DNA of 64,000 nt from contig NC_135043.1 of NCBI RefSeq assembly GCF_051020975.1, positions 1,488,001 through 1,552,000 on the forward strand, in the 5' to 3' direction. The stretch comes from Osmia lignaria lignaria. Its lineage: Eukaryota; Arthropoda; Insecta; Hymenoptera; Megachilidae. The position numbers were made by a program, and so were the translations under genes. How positions within the stretch are numbered: position 1 is the stretch's first letter; every line of letters starts with the position of its first letter. Under the pieces are notes generated by a model. The model did not search any database and was not told where the DNA came from. It saw only the letters and a program-made list of their open reading frames with translations. Positions 42,801 through 57,893 of this stretch are shown piece after piece.

Positions 42801-43436
42801 TGTTATTAAACGTATATTAGAGTATATCTCATGTAGATATAGTAATAATGACTGTGATATTAAATGTACATTTCACCTCTGATGTAGAGATAGTAACAAC
42901 TGCATAGCTATTAAATGTATATTACATTATATCTCATGTATATATACTAACAATGACAGTATTATTACATGTATATTCCATTATATCATGCAGATATAGT
43001 AACAATGACATTGTTATTAAACCTATATTGCATTATATCGAGTAGATATTGAAACAATGACATTGTTATCATGTCTATATTACATTATATCTCATGTACA
43101 TATAGTAACAATGACATTGTTATTAAACGTATATTACATTATATCTCATGTAGATTTAGTAACAATGACATTGTTTTAAACATATATTACATTATATCTC
43201 ATGTGTATATAGTAACAATGACATCTTCATTAAATGTACAGTACATTATATCTCATGTGGATATAGTAACAATTACTTCTTCATTAAATGTATAGTATCT
43301 TATATCTCATGTATATATAGTAACAATGACATTGTTATTATATGTACATTCCATTATATCATGTAGATATAGTAACAATGACCTTGTTATTAAACGAATA
43401 TTACATTATATCTCATGTAGATATAGTAACAATGAC
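39814..43436 (+). repeat. 3.6-kb long-range duplicate of 2812-6434
   Basis: Constant offset 37002 over 3.6 kb, with only scattered substitutions, such as CTGACGTAA at about 42721 versus CTGATGTAA and AAACATATAT at about 43178 versus AAATATATAT. At the right edge the CCTTG/AAACGAATATT monomer is repeated (43370-43423 and 43424-43477) where the other copy moves on to an ATAGTTATT monomer. No gene is present. Confidence 0.83.
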
Positions 43437-44600
43437 CTTGTTATTAAACGAATATTACATTATATCTCATGTAGATATAGTAACAATGACATTGTTATTA
43501 AATGTATAGTATATTATATCCCATGGATATATACCAATAATGACATTGATATTAAATATACATTACATCTCTGATGTAGATATAATAACAACTGTATAGC
43601 TATTAAATGTATATTACACTATATCTCATGTATATATAGTAACAATGACAGTGTTATTACATGTATATTCCATTATATCATGTAGATATAGTAACAATGA
43701 CATAGTCATTATATACATATTACATTATATCTCATGTGGGTATAGTAACAATGACATTGTTTTAAATATATATTACATTGTATCTCATGTGGATATAGTA
43801 ACAATGACATCTTCATTAAATGTATAGTACATTATATCTCATGTATATATAGTAACAATGACAGTGTTATTACATGCATATTCCATTATATCATGTGGAT
43901 ATGGTAACAATGATATTGTTATTATATATATATTACATTATATCTCATGTGGATATAGTGACAATTACATCTTCATTAAATGTATAGTACATTATATCTC
44001 ATGTATATATAGTAACAATGACACTGTTATTATATGTACATTCCATAATATCATGTAGATATAGTAACAATGACAGTGTTATTACATGTATATTCCATTA
44101 TATCATGTAGATATAGTAACAATGACATTGTTATTAAACCTATATTGCATTATATCGAGTAGATATCGTAACAATGACATTGTTATCAAGTGTATATTGC
44201 ATTATATCTCATGTAGATATAGTAACAAGTGTATTGCTATTAAATGTATTTTACATTATATCTCATGTATATATAGTAACAATGACATTGTTATTAAGGG
44301 TATATAACATTATATCGAGTAGATATAGTAACAAGTGTATTGCTATTAACTGTATATTACATTATATCTCATGTATATATGGTGACAATGACAGTGTTGT
44401 TACATGTATATTCCATTATATCATGTGGATATAGTAACAATGACATTGTTATTATATATATATTACATTATATCTCACGTGGATATAGTGACAATTACAT
44501 CTTCATTAAATGTATAGCACGTTATATCTCATGTATATATAGTAACAATGACATTGTTATTATATGTACATTCCATTATATCATCTAGATATAGTATCAA
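43437..44600 (+). repeat. Mosaic HOR block
   Basis: About 43.59-44.05 kb matches 2.29-2.75 kb (offset 41302). After a TATCGAG monomer, 44.2-44.45 kb resembles 5.10-5.31 kb. The last part has private changes (CTCACGTGG near 44474, TAGCACGTTATATC near 44515, CATCTAGATATAGTATC near 44583). No gene is present. Confidence 0.72.
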
Positions 44601-46110
44601 TGACAATGTTATTAAGTGTATATTACATTATATCTCATGTAGATATAGTAACAATGACCTTGTTATTAAATCTATAGTACATTATATCCCATGGAGATAT
44701 ACTAATAATGACATTGATATTAAATATATATTACATCTCTGATGTAGATATAGTAAGAACTGTATTGCTATTAAATGTATATTCCATTTCATCATGTAGA
44801 TATAGTAACAATGACATTGTTATTATATATATATTACATTATATCTCATGTGGATATAGTAACAATTACTTCTTCATTAAATGTATAGTATCTTATATCT
44901 CATGTATATATAGTAGCAATGACATTGTTATTATATGTACATTCCATTTTATCATGTAGATATAGTAACAATGACATTGTTATTAAACGTATATTACATT
45001 ATATCTCATGTAGATATAGTAACAATGACATAGTTATTATATATATATTACATTATATCTCATGTGGGTATAGTAATAATGACATTGATATTATATGTAT
45101 ATTACAGTATATCTCATGTAGATATAATAATAGTGACTTTGATATTAAATGTATATTACATCTCTGATGTAGATATGGTAAAAATGACTTTGATATTGAA
45201 TGTATATTACATCCCTGATGTAAATATAGTAACAAGTGTATTGCTATTAAATGTATATAACATTATAGCTCATGTAGGTATAGTAATAATCACATTGTTA
45301 TTAAACGTATATTAGAGTATATCTCATGTAGATATAGTAATAATGACTGTGATATTAAATGTATATTACACCTCTGATGTAGATATAGTAGCAATGACAT
45401 TGTCATTAAGGGTATATAACATTATATAGAGTAGATATCGCAACAATGACATTGTTATTAAATGTATAGTATTTTATATCCCATGGAGATATACCAATAA
45501 TGACATTGATATTAAATATATATTACATCTCTGATGTAGATATAGTAACCTCTGTATAGCTATTAAACGTATATTACATTATATCTCATGTACATATAGT
45601 AACAATGAGAGTGTTATTACATGTATAGTCCATTATATCATGTAGATATCGTAACAATGACATAGTTATTGTATATATATTACATTATATCTCATGTGGG
45701 TATAGTAATAATGACATTGATATTATATGTATATTACGGTATATCTCATGTAGATATAATAATAATGACTTTGATATTAAATGTACATTACATCTCTGAT
45801 GTAGATATGGTAACAATGACTTTGATATTAAATGTATATTACATCCCTGATGTAAATATAGTAACAACTGTATTGCTATTAAATGTATATAACATTATAG
45901 CTCATGTAGGTATAGTAATAATCACATTGTTATTAAACGTATATTAGAGTATATCTCATGTAGATATAGCAATAATGACTGTGATATTAAATGTATATTT
46001 CACCTCTGATGTAGAGCTAGTAACATCTGCATAGCTATTAAATGTATATTACATTATATCTCATGTAGATTTAGTAACAATGACATTGTTTTAAATATAT
46101 ATTACATTAT
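44601..46110 (+). repeat. HOR block matching 54356-55865
   Basis: Offset 9755 to the first copy of the 1,853-bp tandem unit and offset 11608 to the second. Shared rare variants include CCATTTCATC, CCATTTTATC, AATAGTGAC, ATATAGAGTAG and TAACCTCTG. It differs by GACTTTGATATTGAATG near 45187, where both tandem copies have GACTGTGATATTGAATG. No gene is present. Confidence 0.8.
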
Positions 46111-47660
46111 ATCTCATGTGTATATAGTAACAATGACATCTTCATTAAATGTGCAGTACATTATATCTCATGTGGATATAGTAACAATTACTTCTTCATT
46201 AAATGTATAGTACATTATATCTCATGTATATATAGTAACAATGACATTGTTATTATATGTACATTCCATTATATCATGTAGATATAGTAACAATGACCTT
46301 GTTATTAAACGAATATTACATTGTATCTCATGTAGATATAGTAACAATGACATTGTTATTAAATGTATAGTATATTATATCCCATGGAGATATACTAATA
46401 ATGACATTGGTATTAATTATATATTTCATCTCTGATGTAGATATAGTAACAACTGTATAGCTATTAAATGTATATTAGATTATATCTCATGTACATATGG
46501 TAACAATGACAGTGTTATTACATGTATATTCCATTATATCATGTAGATATAGTAACAATGACATTGTTATTAAACCTATATTGCATTATATCGAGTAGAT
46601 ATCGTAACAATGACATTGTTATCAAGTGAATATTGCATTATATCTCATGTAGATATAGTAATAATGACTTCTATATTAAGTGTATATTGCATTATATCTC
46701 ATGTAGATATAGTAACAATGACATCGTTATTAAACGTATGTTACATTATATCTCATGTAGATATAGTAACAATGACATTGTTATTAAGTGTATATTACAT
46801 TATATCTCATGTATATATAGTAACAATGACATTGTTATTAAATGTATAGTATATTATATCCCATGCAGATATACTAATAATGACATTGACATTAAATATA
46901 TATTACATCTCTGATGTAGATATAGTAACAACTGTATAGCTATTAAATGTATATTACATTATATCTCATGTATATATAGTAACAATGACAGTGTTATTAT
47001 ATGTACATTCCATTATATCTCATGTGGGCATAGTAATAATGACATTGGTATTATATGTATATTACAGTATATCTCATGTAGATATAATAATAGTGACTTT
47101 GATATTAAATGTATATTACATCTCTGATGTAGATATGGTAACAATGACTTTGATATTAAATGTATATTACATCCCTGATGTAAATATAGTAACAACTGTA
47201 TTGCTATTAAATGTATATAACATTACAGCTCATGTAGGTATAGTAATAATCACATTGTTATTAAACGTATATTAGAGTATATCTCATGTAGATATAGTAG
47301 TAATGACTGTGATATTAAATGTATATTACACCTCTGATGTAGATATAGTAACAATGACATTGTTATTAAGGGTATATAACATTATATCGAGTAGATATAG
47401 CAACAATGACATTGTTATTAAATGTATAGTATATTTTATCCCATGTAGATATACGAATAATGACATTGATGTTAAATATATATTACATCTCTGATGTAGA
47501 TATAGTAACAACTGTGTAGCTATTAAATGTATATTACATTATATTTCATCTATATATAGTAACAATGACAGTGTTATTACATGTATATTCCATTATATCA
47601 TGTAGATATAGTAACAATGACATTGTTATTAAACCTATATTGCATTATATCGAGTAGATA
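46111..47660 (+). repeat. Mosaic HOR block, b-like then 47.0-47.6 kb unit
   Basis: The 46.1-46.85 kb part follows b1 order (11.3-12.05 kb) with monomers missing. About 46977-47420 matches 50003-50446 (offset 3026), including TGTGGGCATAG and ACATTGGTATTATATG. Then 47.30-47.66 kb follows 13.80-14.16 kb. No gene is present. Confidence 0.73.
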
Positions 47661-49680
47661 TCGTAACAATGACATTGTTATTAAACGTACGTTACATTAT
47701 ATCTCATGTAGATATAGTAACAAGTGTATTGCTATTAAATGTATTTTACATTATATCTCATGTATATATAGTAACAATGACATTGTTATTGAGGGTATAT
47801 AACATTATATCTCATGTATATATAGTAACAATGACATTGTTATTATATGTACATTCCATTATATCATGTAGATATAGTAACAATGACAATGTTATTAAGT
47901 GTATATTACATTATATCTCATGTAGATATAGTAACAATGACATTGTTATTAAATGTATAGTATATTATATCCCATGGAGATATACTAATAATGGCATTGA
48001 CATTAAATATATATTACATCTCTGATGTAGATATAGTAACTACTGTATAGCTATTAAATGTATATTACATTATATCTCATGTATATATAGTAACAATGAC
48101 AGTGTTATTACATGTATATTCCATTACATCATGTAGATATAGTAACAATGACATTGTTATTATATATATATTACATTATATCTCATGTGGATATAGTAAC
48201 AATTACTTCTCCATTAAATGTATAGTATCTTATATCTCATGTATATATAGTAACAATGACATTGTTATTATATGTACATTCCATTATATCATGTATATAT
48301 AGTAACAATGACCTTGTTATTAAACGAATATTACATTATATCTCATGTAGATATAGTAACAATGACATGGTTATTAAGTGTATATTACATTATATCTCAT
48401 GTAGATATAGTAACAATGACATTGTTATTAAATGTATAGTATATTATATCCCATGGAGATATACTGATAATGACATTGATATTAAATATATATTATATCT
48501 CTGATGTAGATATAATAACAACTGTATAGCTATTAAATGTATATTACACTATATCTCATGTATATATAGTAACAATGACAGTGTTATTACATGTATATTC
48601 CATTATATCATGTAGATATAGTAACAATGACATAGTCATTATATACATATTACATTATATCTCATGTGGGTATAGTAACAATGACATTGTTTTAAATATA
48701 TATTACATTGTATCTCATGTGGATATAGTAACAATGACATCTTCATTAAATGTATAGTACATTATATCTCATGTGGATATAGTAACAATGACATCTTCAT
48801 TAAATGTATAGTACATTATATCTCATGTATATATAGTAACAATGACAGTGTTATTACATGCATATTCCATTATATCATGTGGATATGGTAACAATGATAT
48901 TGTTATTATATATAGATTACATTATATCTCATGTGGATATAGTGACAATTACATCTTCATTAAATGTATAGTACATTATATCTCATGTATATATAGTAAC
49001 AATGACACTGTTATTATATGTACATTCCATTATATCATGTAGATATAGTAACAATGACATTGTCATTAAACGTGTATTACATTATATCTCATGTAGATAT
49101 AGTAACAATGACCTTGTTATTAAATCTATAGTACATTATATCCCATGGAGATATACTAATAATGACATTGATATTAAATATATATTATATCTCTGATGTA
49201 GATATAATAACAACTGTATAGCTATTAAATGTATATTACACTATATCTCATGTATATATAGTAACAATGACAGTGTTATTACACGTATATTCCATTATAT
49301 CATGTAGATATAGTAACAATGACATAGTCATTATATACATATTACATTATATCTCATGTGGGTATAGTAACAATGACATTGTTTTAAATATATATTACAT
49401 TGTATCTCATGTGGATATAGTAACAATGACATCTTCATTAAATGTATAGTACATTATATCTCATGTATATATAGTAACAATGACAGTGTTATTACATGCA
49501 TATTCCATTATATCATGTGGATATGGTAACAATGATATTGTTATTATATATATATTACATTATATCTCATGTGGATATAGTGACAATTACATCTTCATTA
49601 AATGTATAGTACATTATATCTCATGTATATATAGTAACAATGACACTGTTATTATATGTACATTCCATAATATCATGTAG
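47661..49680 (+). repeat. HOR block matching 34716-36681, with one extra monomer
   Basis: Offset 12945 up to about 48756, then 12999 from about 48811. The shift is one extra 54-bp ATCTTCATTAAATG monomer, present twice in succession at about 48.72-48.83 kb. It contains a further copy of the 12-monomer subunit. No gene is present. Confidence 0.8.
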
Positions 49681-51640
49681 ATATAGTAACAATGACAGTG
49701 TTATTACATGTATATTCCATTATATCATGTAGATATAGTAACAATGACATTGTTATTAAACGTATATTACATTATATCTCATGTAGATATAGTAACAATG
49801 ACATAGTTATTATATATATATTACATTATATCTCATGTGGGTATAGTAATAATGACATTGATATTAAATGTACATTACAGCATATCTCATGTAGATATAA
49901 TAATAATGATTTTGATATTAAATGTATATTACATCTCTGATGTAGATATAGTAACAACTGTATAGCTATTAAATGTATATTACATTATATCTCATGTATA
50001 TATAGTAACAATGACAGTGTTATTATATGTACATTCCATTATATCTCATGTGGGCATAGTAATAATGACATTGGTATTATATGTATATTACAGTATATCT
50101 CATGTAGATATAATAATAGTGACTTTGATATTAAATGTATATTACATCTCTGATGTAGATATGGTAACAATGACTTTGATATTAAATGTATATTACATCC
50201 CTGATGTAAATATAGTAACAACTGTATTGCTATTAAATGTATATAACATTATAGCTCATGTAGGTATAGTAATAATCACATTGTTATTAAACGTATATTA
50301 GAGTATATCTCATGTAGATATAGTAATAATGACTGTGATATTAAATGTATATTACACCTCTGATGTAGATATAGTAACAATGACATTGTTATTAAGGGTA
50401 TATAACATTATATCGAGTAGATATAGCAACAATGACATTGTTATTACATGTATAGTATATTATATCCCATGGAGAAATACCAATAATGACATTGATATTA
50501 AATATACATTACATCTCTGATGTAGATATAGTAACCACTGTATAGCTATTAAACGTATATTACATTATATCTCATGTACATATAGTAACAATGAGAGTGT
50601 TGTTACATGTATATTCCATTATATCATGTAGATATCGTAACAATGACATAGTTATTGAATATATATTACATTATATCTCATGTGGGTATAGTAATAATGA
50701 CATTGATATTATATGTACATTCCATTATATCATGTAGATATAGTAACAATGACCTTGTTATTAAACGAATATTACATTATATCTCATGTAGATATAGTAA
50801 CAATGACATTGTTATTAAGTGTATATTACATTATATCTCATGTAGATATAGTAACAATGACATTGTTATTAAATGTATAGTATATCATATCCCATGGAGA
50901 TATACTAATAATGACATTGATATTAATTATATATTTCATCTCTGATGTAGATATAGTAACAACTGTATAGCTATTAAATGTATATTAGATTATATCTCAT
51001 GTACATATGGTAACAATGACAGTGTTATTACATGTATATTCCATTATAGAACGTAGATATAGTAACAATGACATAGTTATTATATACATATTACATTATA
51101 TCTCACGTGGGTATTGTAATAATGACATTGATATTAAATGTATATTACAGCATATCTCATGTAGATATAATAATAATGATTTTGATATTAAATGTACATT
51201 ACATCTCTGATGTAGATATGGTAACAATGACTTTGATATTAAATGTATATTACACCTCTGATGTAGATATAGTAACAATGACATTGTTATTAAGGGTATA
51301 TAACATTATATCGAGTAGATATAGCAACAATGACATTGTTATTAAATGTATAGTATATTTTATCCCATGGAGATATACGAATAATGACATTGATGTTAAA
51401 TGTATATTACATCTCTGATGTAGATATAGTAACAACTGTATAGCTATTAAATGTATATTACATTATATCTCATCTATATATAGTAACAATGACAGTGTTA
51501 TTACATGTATATTCCATTATATCATGTAGATATAGTAACAATGACATTGTTATTAAACCTATAATGCATTATATCGGGTAGATATCGTAACAATGACATT
51601 GTTATCAAGTGTATATTGCATTATATCTCATGTAGATATA
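49681..51640 (+). repeat. Mosaic HOR block
   Basis: Composed in order of a b-like piece (49.69-49.95 kb), the 50003-50446 copy of 46977-47420, an a-like piece with AATGAGAGTG near 50590, and 50.93-51.64 kb matching 58.03-58.74 kb (offset 7098). The last two share the odd CCATTATAGAACGTAG monomer and CTATAATGC. No gene is present. Confidence 0.73.
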
Positions 51641-53974
51641 GTAACAATGACATTGTTATTAAACGTATATTACATTATATCTCATGTAGATTTAGTAACA
51701 ATGACATTGTTTTAAATATATATTACATTATATCTCATGTGTATATAGTAACAATGACATCTTCATTAAATGTACAGTACATTATATCTCATGTGGATAT
51801 AGTAACAATTACTTCTTCATTAAATGTATAGTATCTTATATCTCATGTATATATAGTAACAATGACATTGTTATTATATGTACATTCCATTATATCATGT
51901 AGATATAGTAACAATGACCTTGTTATTAAACGAATATTACATTATATCTCATGTAGATATAGTAACAATGACATAGTTATTATATATATATTACATTATA
52001 TCTCATGTGGGTATAGTAATAATGACATTGATATTAAATGTACATTACAGCATATCTCATGTAGATATAATAATAATGATTTTGATATTAAATGTATATT
52101 ACATCTCTGATGTAGATATGGTAACAATTACTTTGATATTAAATGTATATTACATCCCTGATGTAAATATAGTAACAACTGTATTGCTATTAAATGTATA
52201 TAACATTACAGCTCATGTAGGTATAGTAATAATCACATTGTTATTAAACGTATATTAGAGTATATCTCATGTAGATATAGTAGTAATGACTGTGATATTA
52301 AATGTATATTACACCTCTGATGTAGATATAGTAACAATGACATTGTTATTAAGGGTATATAACATTATATCGAGTAGATATAGCAACAATGACATTGTTA
52401 TTAAATGTATAGTATATTTTATCCCATGTAGATATACGAATTATGACATTAATGTTAAATATATATTACATCTCTGATGTAGATATAGTAACAACTGTAT
52501 AGCTATTAAATGTATATTACATTATATCTCATCTATATATAGTAACAATGACAGTGTTATTACATGTATATTCCATTATATCATGTAGATATAGTAACTA
52601 TGACATTGTTATTAAACCTATATTGCATTATATCGAGTAGATATCGTAACAATGACATTGTTATCCAGTGTATATTGCATTATATCTCATGTAGATATAG
52701 TAATAATGACTTCTATATTAAGTGTATATTGCATTATATCTCATGTAGATATAGTAACAATGACATTGTTATTAAACGTACGTTACATTATATCTCATGT
52801 AGATATAGTAACAAGTGTATTGCTATTAAATGTATTTTACATTATATCTCATGTATATATAGTAACAATGACATTGTTATTGAGGGTATATAACATTATA
52901 TCGAGTAGATACAGTAACAAGTGTATTGCTATTAACTGTATATTACATTATATCTCATGTATATATGGTAACAATGACAGTGTTATTACATGTATATTCC
53001 ATTATATCATGTGGATATAGTAACAATGACATTGTTATTATATATATATTACATTATATCTCATGTGGATATAGTGACAATTACATCTTCATTAATTGTA
53101 TAGTACATTATATCTCATGTATATATAGTAACAATGACATTGTTATTATATGTACATTCCATTATATCATGTAGATATAGTAACAATGACATTGTTATTA
53201 AATGTATAGTATATTATATCCCATGGAAATATACTAATAATGACATTGACATTAAATATATATTACATCTCTGATGTAGATATAGTAACTACTGTATAGC
53301 TATTAAATGTATATTACATTATATCTCATGTATATATAGTAACAATGACAGTGTTATTACATGTATATTCCATTATATCATGTAGATATAGTAACAATGA
53401 CATAGTCATTATATACATATTACATTATATCTCATGTGGGTATAGTAACAATGACATTGTTTTAAATATATATTACATTGTATCTCATGTGGATATAGTA
53501 ACAATGACATCTTCATTAAATGTATAGTACATTATATCTCATGTATATATAGTGACAATGACAGTGTTATTACATGCATATTCCATTATATCATGTGGAT
53601 ATGGTAACAATGATATTGTTATTATATATATATTACATTATATCTCATGTGGATATAGTGACAATTACATCTTCATTAAATGTATAGTACATTATATCTC
53701 ATGTATATATAGTAACAATGACAGTGTTATTACATGCATATTCCATTATATCATGTGGATATGGTAACAATGATATTGTTATTATATATATATTACATTA
53801 TATCTCATGTGGATATAGTGACAATTACATCTTCATTAAATGTATAGTACATTATATCTCATGTATATATAGTAACAATGACACTGTTATTATATGTACA
53901 TTCCATAATATCATGTAGATATAGTAACAATGACAGTGTTATTACATGTATATTCCATTATATCATGTAGATAT
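51641..53974 (+). repeat. Mosaic HOR block with a 160-bp tandem duplication
   Basis: 51.64-52.12 kb matches 33.66-34.13 kb (offset 17985), and 52.29-52.9 kb matches 34.25-34.86 kb (offset 18036); the shift of 51 is one extra 51-bp monomer here. The 53.2-53.97 kb part is c-like. A three-monomer unit of 160 bp (52+54+54) is repeated at about 53550-53709 and 53710-53869. No gene is present. Confidence 0.77.
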
Positions 53975-55827
53975 AGTAACAATGACATTGTTTTAAATAT
54001 ATATTACATTATATCTCATGTGGATATAGTAACAATGACATCTTTATTAAATGTATAGTACATTATATCTCATGTATATATAGTAACAATGACAGTGTTA
54101 TTACATGTATATTCCATTATATCATGTGGATATGGTAACAATGATATTGTTATTATATATATATTACATTATATCTCATGTGGATATAGTGACAATTACA
54201 TCTTCATTAAATGTATAGTACATTATATCTCATGTATATATAGTAACAATGACACTGTTATTATATGTACATTCCATTATATCATGTAGATATAGTAACA
54301 ATGACATTGTCATCAAACGTGTATTACATTATATCTCATGTAGATACAGTAACAATGACAATGTTATTAAGTGTATATTACATTATATCTCATGTAGATA
54401 TAGTAACAATGACCTTGTTATTAAATCTATAGTACATTATATCCCATGGAGATATACTAATAATGACATTGATATTAAATATATATTACATCTCTGATGT
54501 AGATATAGTAAGAACTGTATTGCTATTAAATGTATATTCCATTTCATCATGTAGATATAGTAACAATGACATTGTTATTATATATATATTACATTATATC
54601 TCATGTGGATATAGTAACAATTACTTCTTCATTAAATGTATAGTATCTTATATCTCATGTATATATAGTAGCAATGACATTGTTATTATATGTACATTCC
54701 ATTTTATCATGTAGATATAGTAACAATGACATTGTTATTAAACGTATATTACATTATATCTCATGTAGATATAGTAACAATGACATAGTTATTATATATA
54801 TATTACATTATATCTCATGTGGGTATAGTAATAATGACATTGATATTATATGTATATTACAGTATATCTCATGTAGATATAATAATAGTGACTTTGATAT
54901 TAAATGTATATTACATCTCTGATGTAGATATGGTAAAAATGACTGTGATATTGAATGTATATTACATCCCTGATGTAAATATAGTAACAAGTGTATTGCT
55001 ATTAAATGTATATAACATTATAGCTCATGTAGGTATAGTAATAATCACATTGTTATTAAACGTATATTAGAGTATATCTCATGTAGATATAGTAATAATG
55101 ACTGTGATATTAAATGTATATTACACCTCTGATGTAGATATAGTAGCAATGACATTGTCATTAAGGGTATATAACATTATATAGAGTAGATATCGCAACA
55201 ATGACATTGTTATTAAATGTATAGTATTTTATATCCCATGGAGATATACCAATAATGACATTGATATTAAATATATATTACATCTCTGATGTAGATATAG
55301 TAACCTCTGTATAGCTATTAAACGTATATTACATTATATCTCATGTACATATAGTAACAATGAGAGTGTTATTACATGTATAGTCCATTATATCATGTAG
55401 ATATCGTAACAATGACATAGTTATTGTATATATATTACATTATATCTCATGTGGGTATAGTAATAATGACATTGATATTATATGTATATTACGGTATATC
55501 TCATGTAGATATAATAATAATGACTTTGATATTAAATGTACATTACATCTCTGATGTAGATATGGTAACAATGACTTTGATATTAAATGTATATTACATC
55601 CCTGATGTAAATATAGTAACAACTGTATTGCTATTAAATGTATATAACATTATAGCTCATGTAGGTATAGTAATAATCACATTGTTATTAAACGTATATT
55701 AGAGTATATCTCATGTAGATATAGCAATAATGACTGTGATATTAAATGTATATTTCACCTCTGATGTAGAGCTAGTAACATCTGCATAGCTATTAAATGT
55801 ATATTACATTATATCTCATGTAGATTT
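53975..55827 (+). repeat. 1,853-bp tandem unit, copy 1
   Basis: Repeats with period 1,853 bp in the next block. Every diagnostic variant checked is shared: ATCAAACGTG (54313/56166), TAGATACAGTAAC (54345/56198), GACTGTGATATTGAATG (54942/56795) and TAGTCCATT (55381/57234). Left edge placed at TAGATATAG versus TAGATTTAG. Confidence 0.88.
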
Positions 55828-57680
55828 AGTAACAATGACATTGTTTTAAATATATATTACATTATATCTCATGTGGATATAGTAACAATGACATCTTTAT
55901 TAAATGTATAGTACATTATATCTCATGTATATATAGTAACAATGACAGTGTTATTACATGTATATTCCATTATATCATGTGGATATGGTAACAATGATAT
56001 TGTTATTATATATATATTACATTATATCTCATGTGGATATAGTGACAATTACATCTTCATTAAATGTATAGTACATTATATCTCATGTATATATAGTAAC
56101 AATGACACTGTTATTATATGTACATTCCATTATATCATGTAGATATAGTAACAATGACATTGTCATCAAACGTGTATTACATTATATCTCATGTAGATAC
56201 AGTAACAATGACAATGTTATTAAGTGTATATTACATTATATCTCATGTAGATATAGTAACAATGACCTTGTTATTAAATCTATAGTACATTATATCCCAT
56301 GGAGATATACTAATAATGACATTGATATTAAATATATATTACATCTCTGATGTAGATATAGTAAGAACTGTATTGCTATTAAATGTATATTCCATTTCAT
56401 CATGTAGATATAGTAACAATGACATTGTTATTATATATATATTACATTATATCTCATGTGGATATAGTAACAATTACTTCTTCATTAAATGTATAGTATC
56501 TTATATCTCATGTATATATAGTAGCAATGACATTGTTATTATATGTACATTCCATTTTATCATGTAGATATAGTAACAATGACATTGTTATTAAACGTAT
56601 ATTACATTATATCTCATGTAGATATAGTAACAATGACATAGTTATTATATATATATTACATTATATCTCATGTGGGTATAGTAATAATGACATTGATATT
56701 ATATGTATATTACAGTATATCTCATGTAGATATAATAATAGTGACTTTGATATTAAATGTATATTACATCTCTGATGTAGATATGGTAAAAATGACTGTG
56801 ATATTGAATGTATATTACATCCCTGATGTAAATATAGTAACAAGTGTATTGCTATTAAATGTATATAACATTATAGCTCATGTAGGTATAGTAATAATCA
56901 CATTGTTATTAAACGTATATTAGAGTATATCTCATGTAGATATAGTAATAATGACTGTGATATTAAATGTATATTACACCTCTGATGTAGATATAGTAGC
57001 AATGACATTGTCATTAAGGGTATATAACATTATATAGAGTAGATATCGCAACAATGACATTGTTATTAAATGTATAGTATTTTATATCCCATGGAGATAT
57101 ACCAATAATGACATTGATATTAAATATATATTACATCTCTGATGTAGATATAGTAACCTCTGTATAGCTATTAAACGTATATTACATTATATCTCATGTA
57201 CATATAGTAACAATGAGAGTGTTATTACATGTATAGTCCATTATATCATGTAGATATCGTAACAATGACATAGTTATTGTATATATATTACATTATATCT
57301 CATGTGGGTATAGTAATAATGACATTGATATTATATGTATATTACGGTATATCTCATGTAGATATAATAATAATGACTTTGATATTAAATGTACATTACA
57401 TCTCTGATGTAGATATGGTAACAATGACTTTGATATTAAATGTATATTACATCCCTGATGTAAATATAGTAACAACTGTATTGCTATTAAATGTATATAA
57501 CATTATAGCTCATGTAGGTATAGTAATAATCACATTGTTATTAAACGTATATTAGAGTATATCTCATGTAGATATAGCAATAATGACTGTGATATTAAAT
57601 GTATATTTCACCTCTGATGTAGAGCTAGTAACATCTGCATAGCTATTAAATGTATATTACATTATATCTCATGTAGATTT
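55828..57680 (+). repeat. 1,853-bp tandem unit, copy 2
   Basis: Second copy of 53975-55827; no difference was found by eye at the positions compared. It joins the end of the first copy through a GTTTTAAA monomer, so the unit boundary is in monomer register. Confidence 0.88.
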
Positions 57681-57893
57681 AGTAACAATGACATTGTTTT
57701 AAATATATATTACATTATATCTCATGTGGATATAGTAACAATGACATCTTTATTAAATGTATAGTACATTATATCTCATGTATATATAGTAACAATGACA
57801 GTGTTATTACATGTATATTCCATTATATCATGTGGATATGGTAACAATGATATTGTTATTATATATATATTACATTATATCTCATGTGGATAT
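57681..57893 (+). repeat. 1,853-bp tandem unit, partial copy 3
   Basis: About 213 bp of a third copy; divergence begins where TAGTAACAATGACC replaces TAGTGACAATTACATC at about 57900. This truncated end is the right boundary of the local amplification. Confidence 0.83.
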
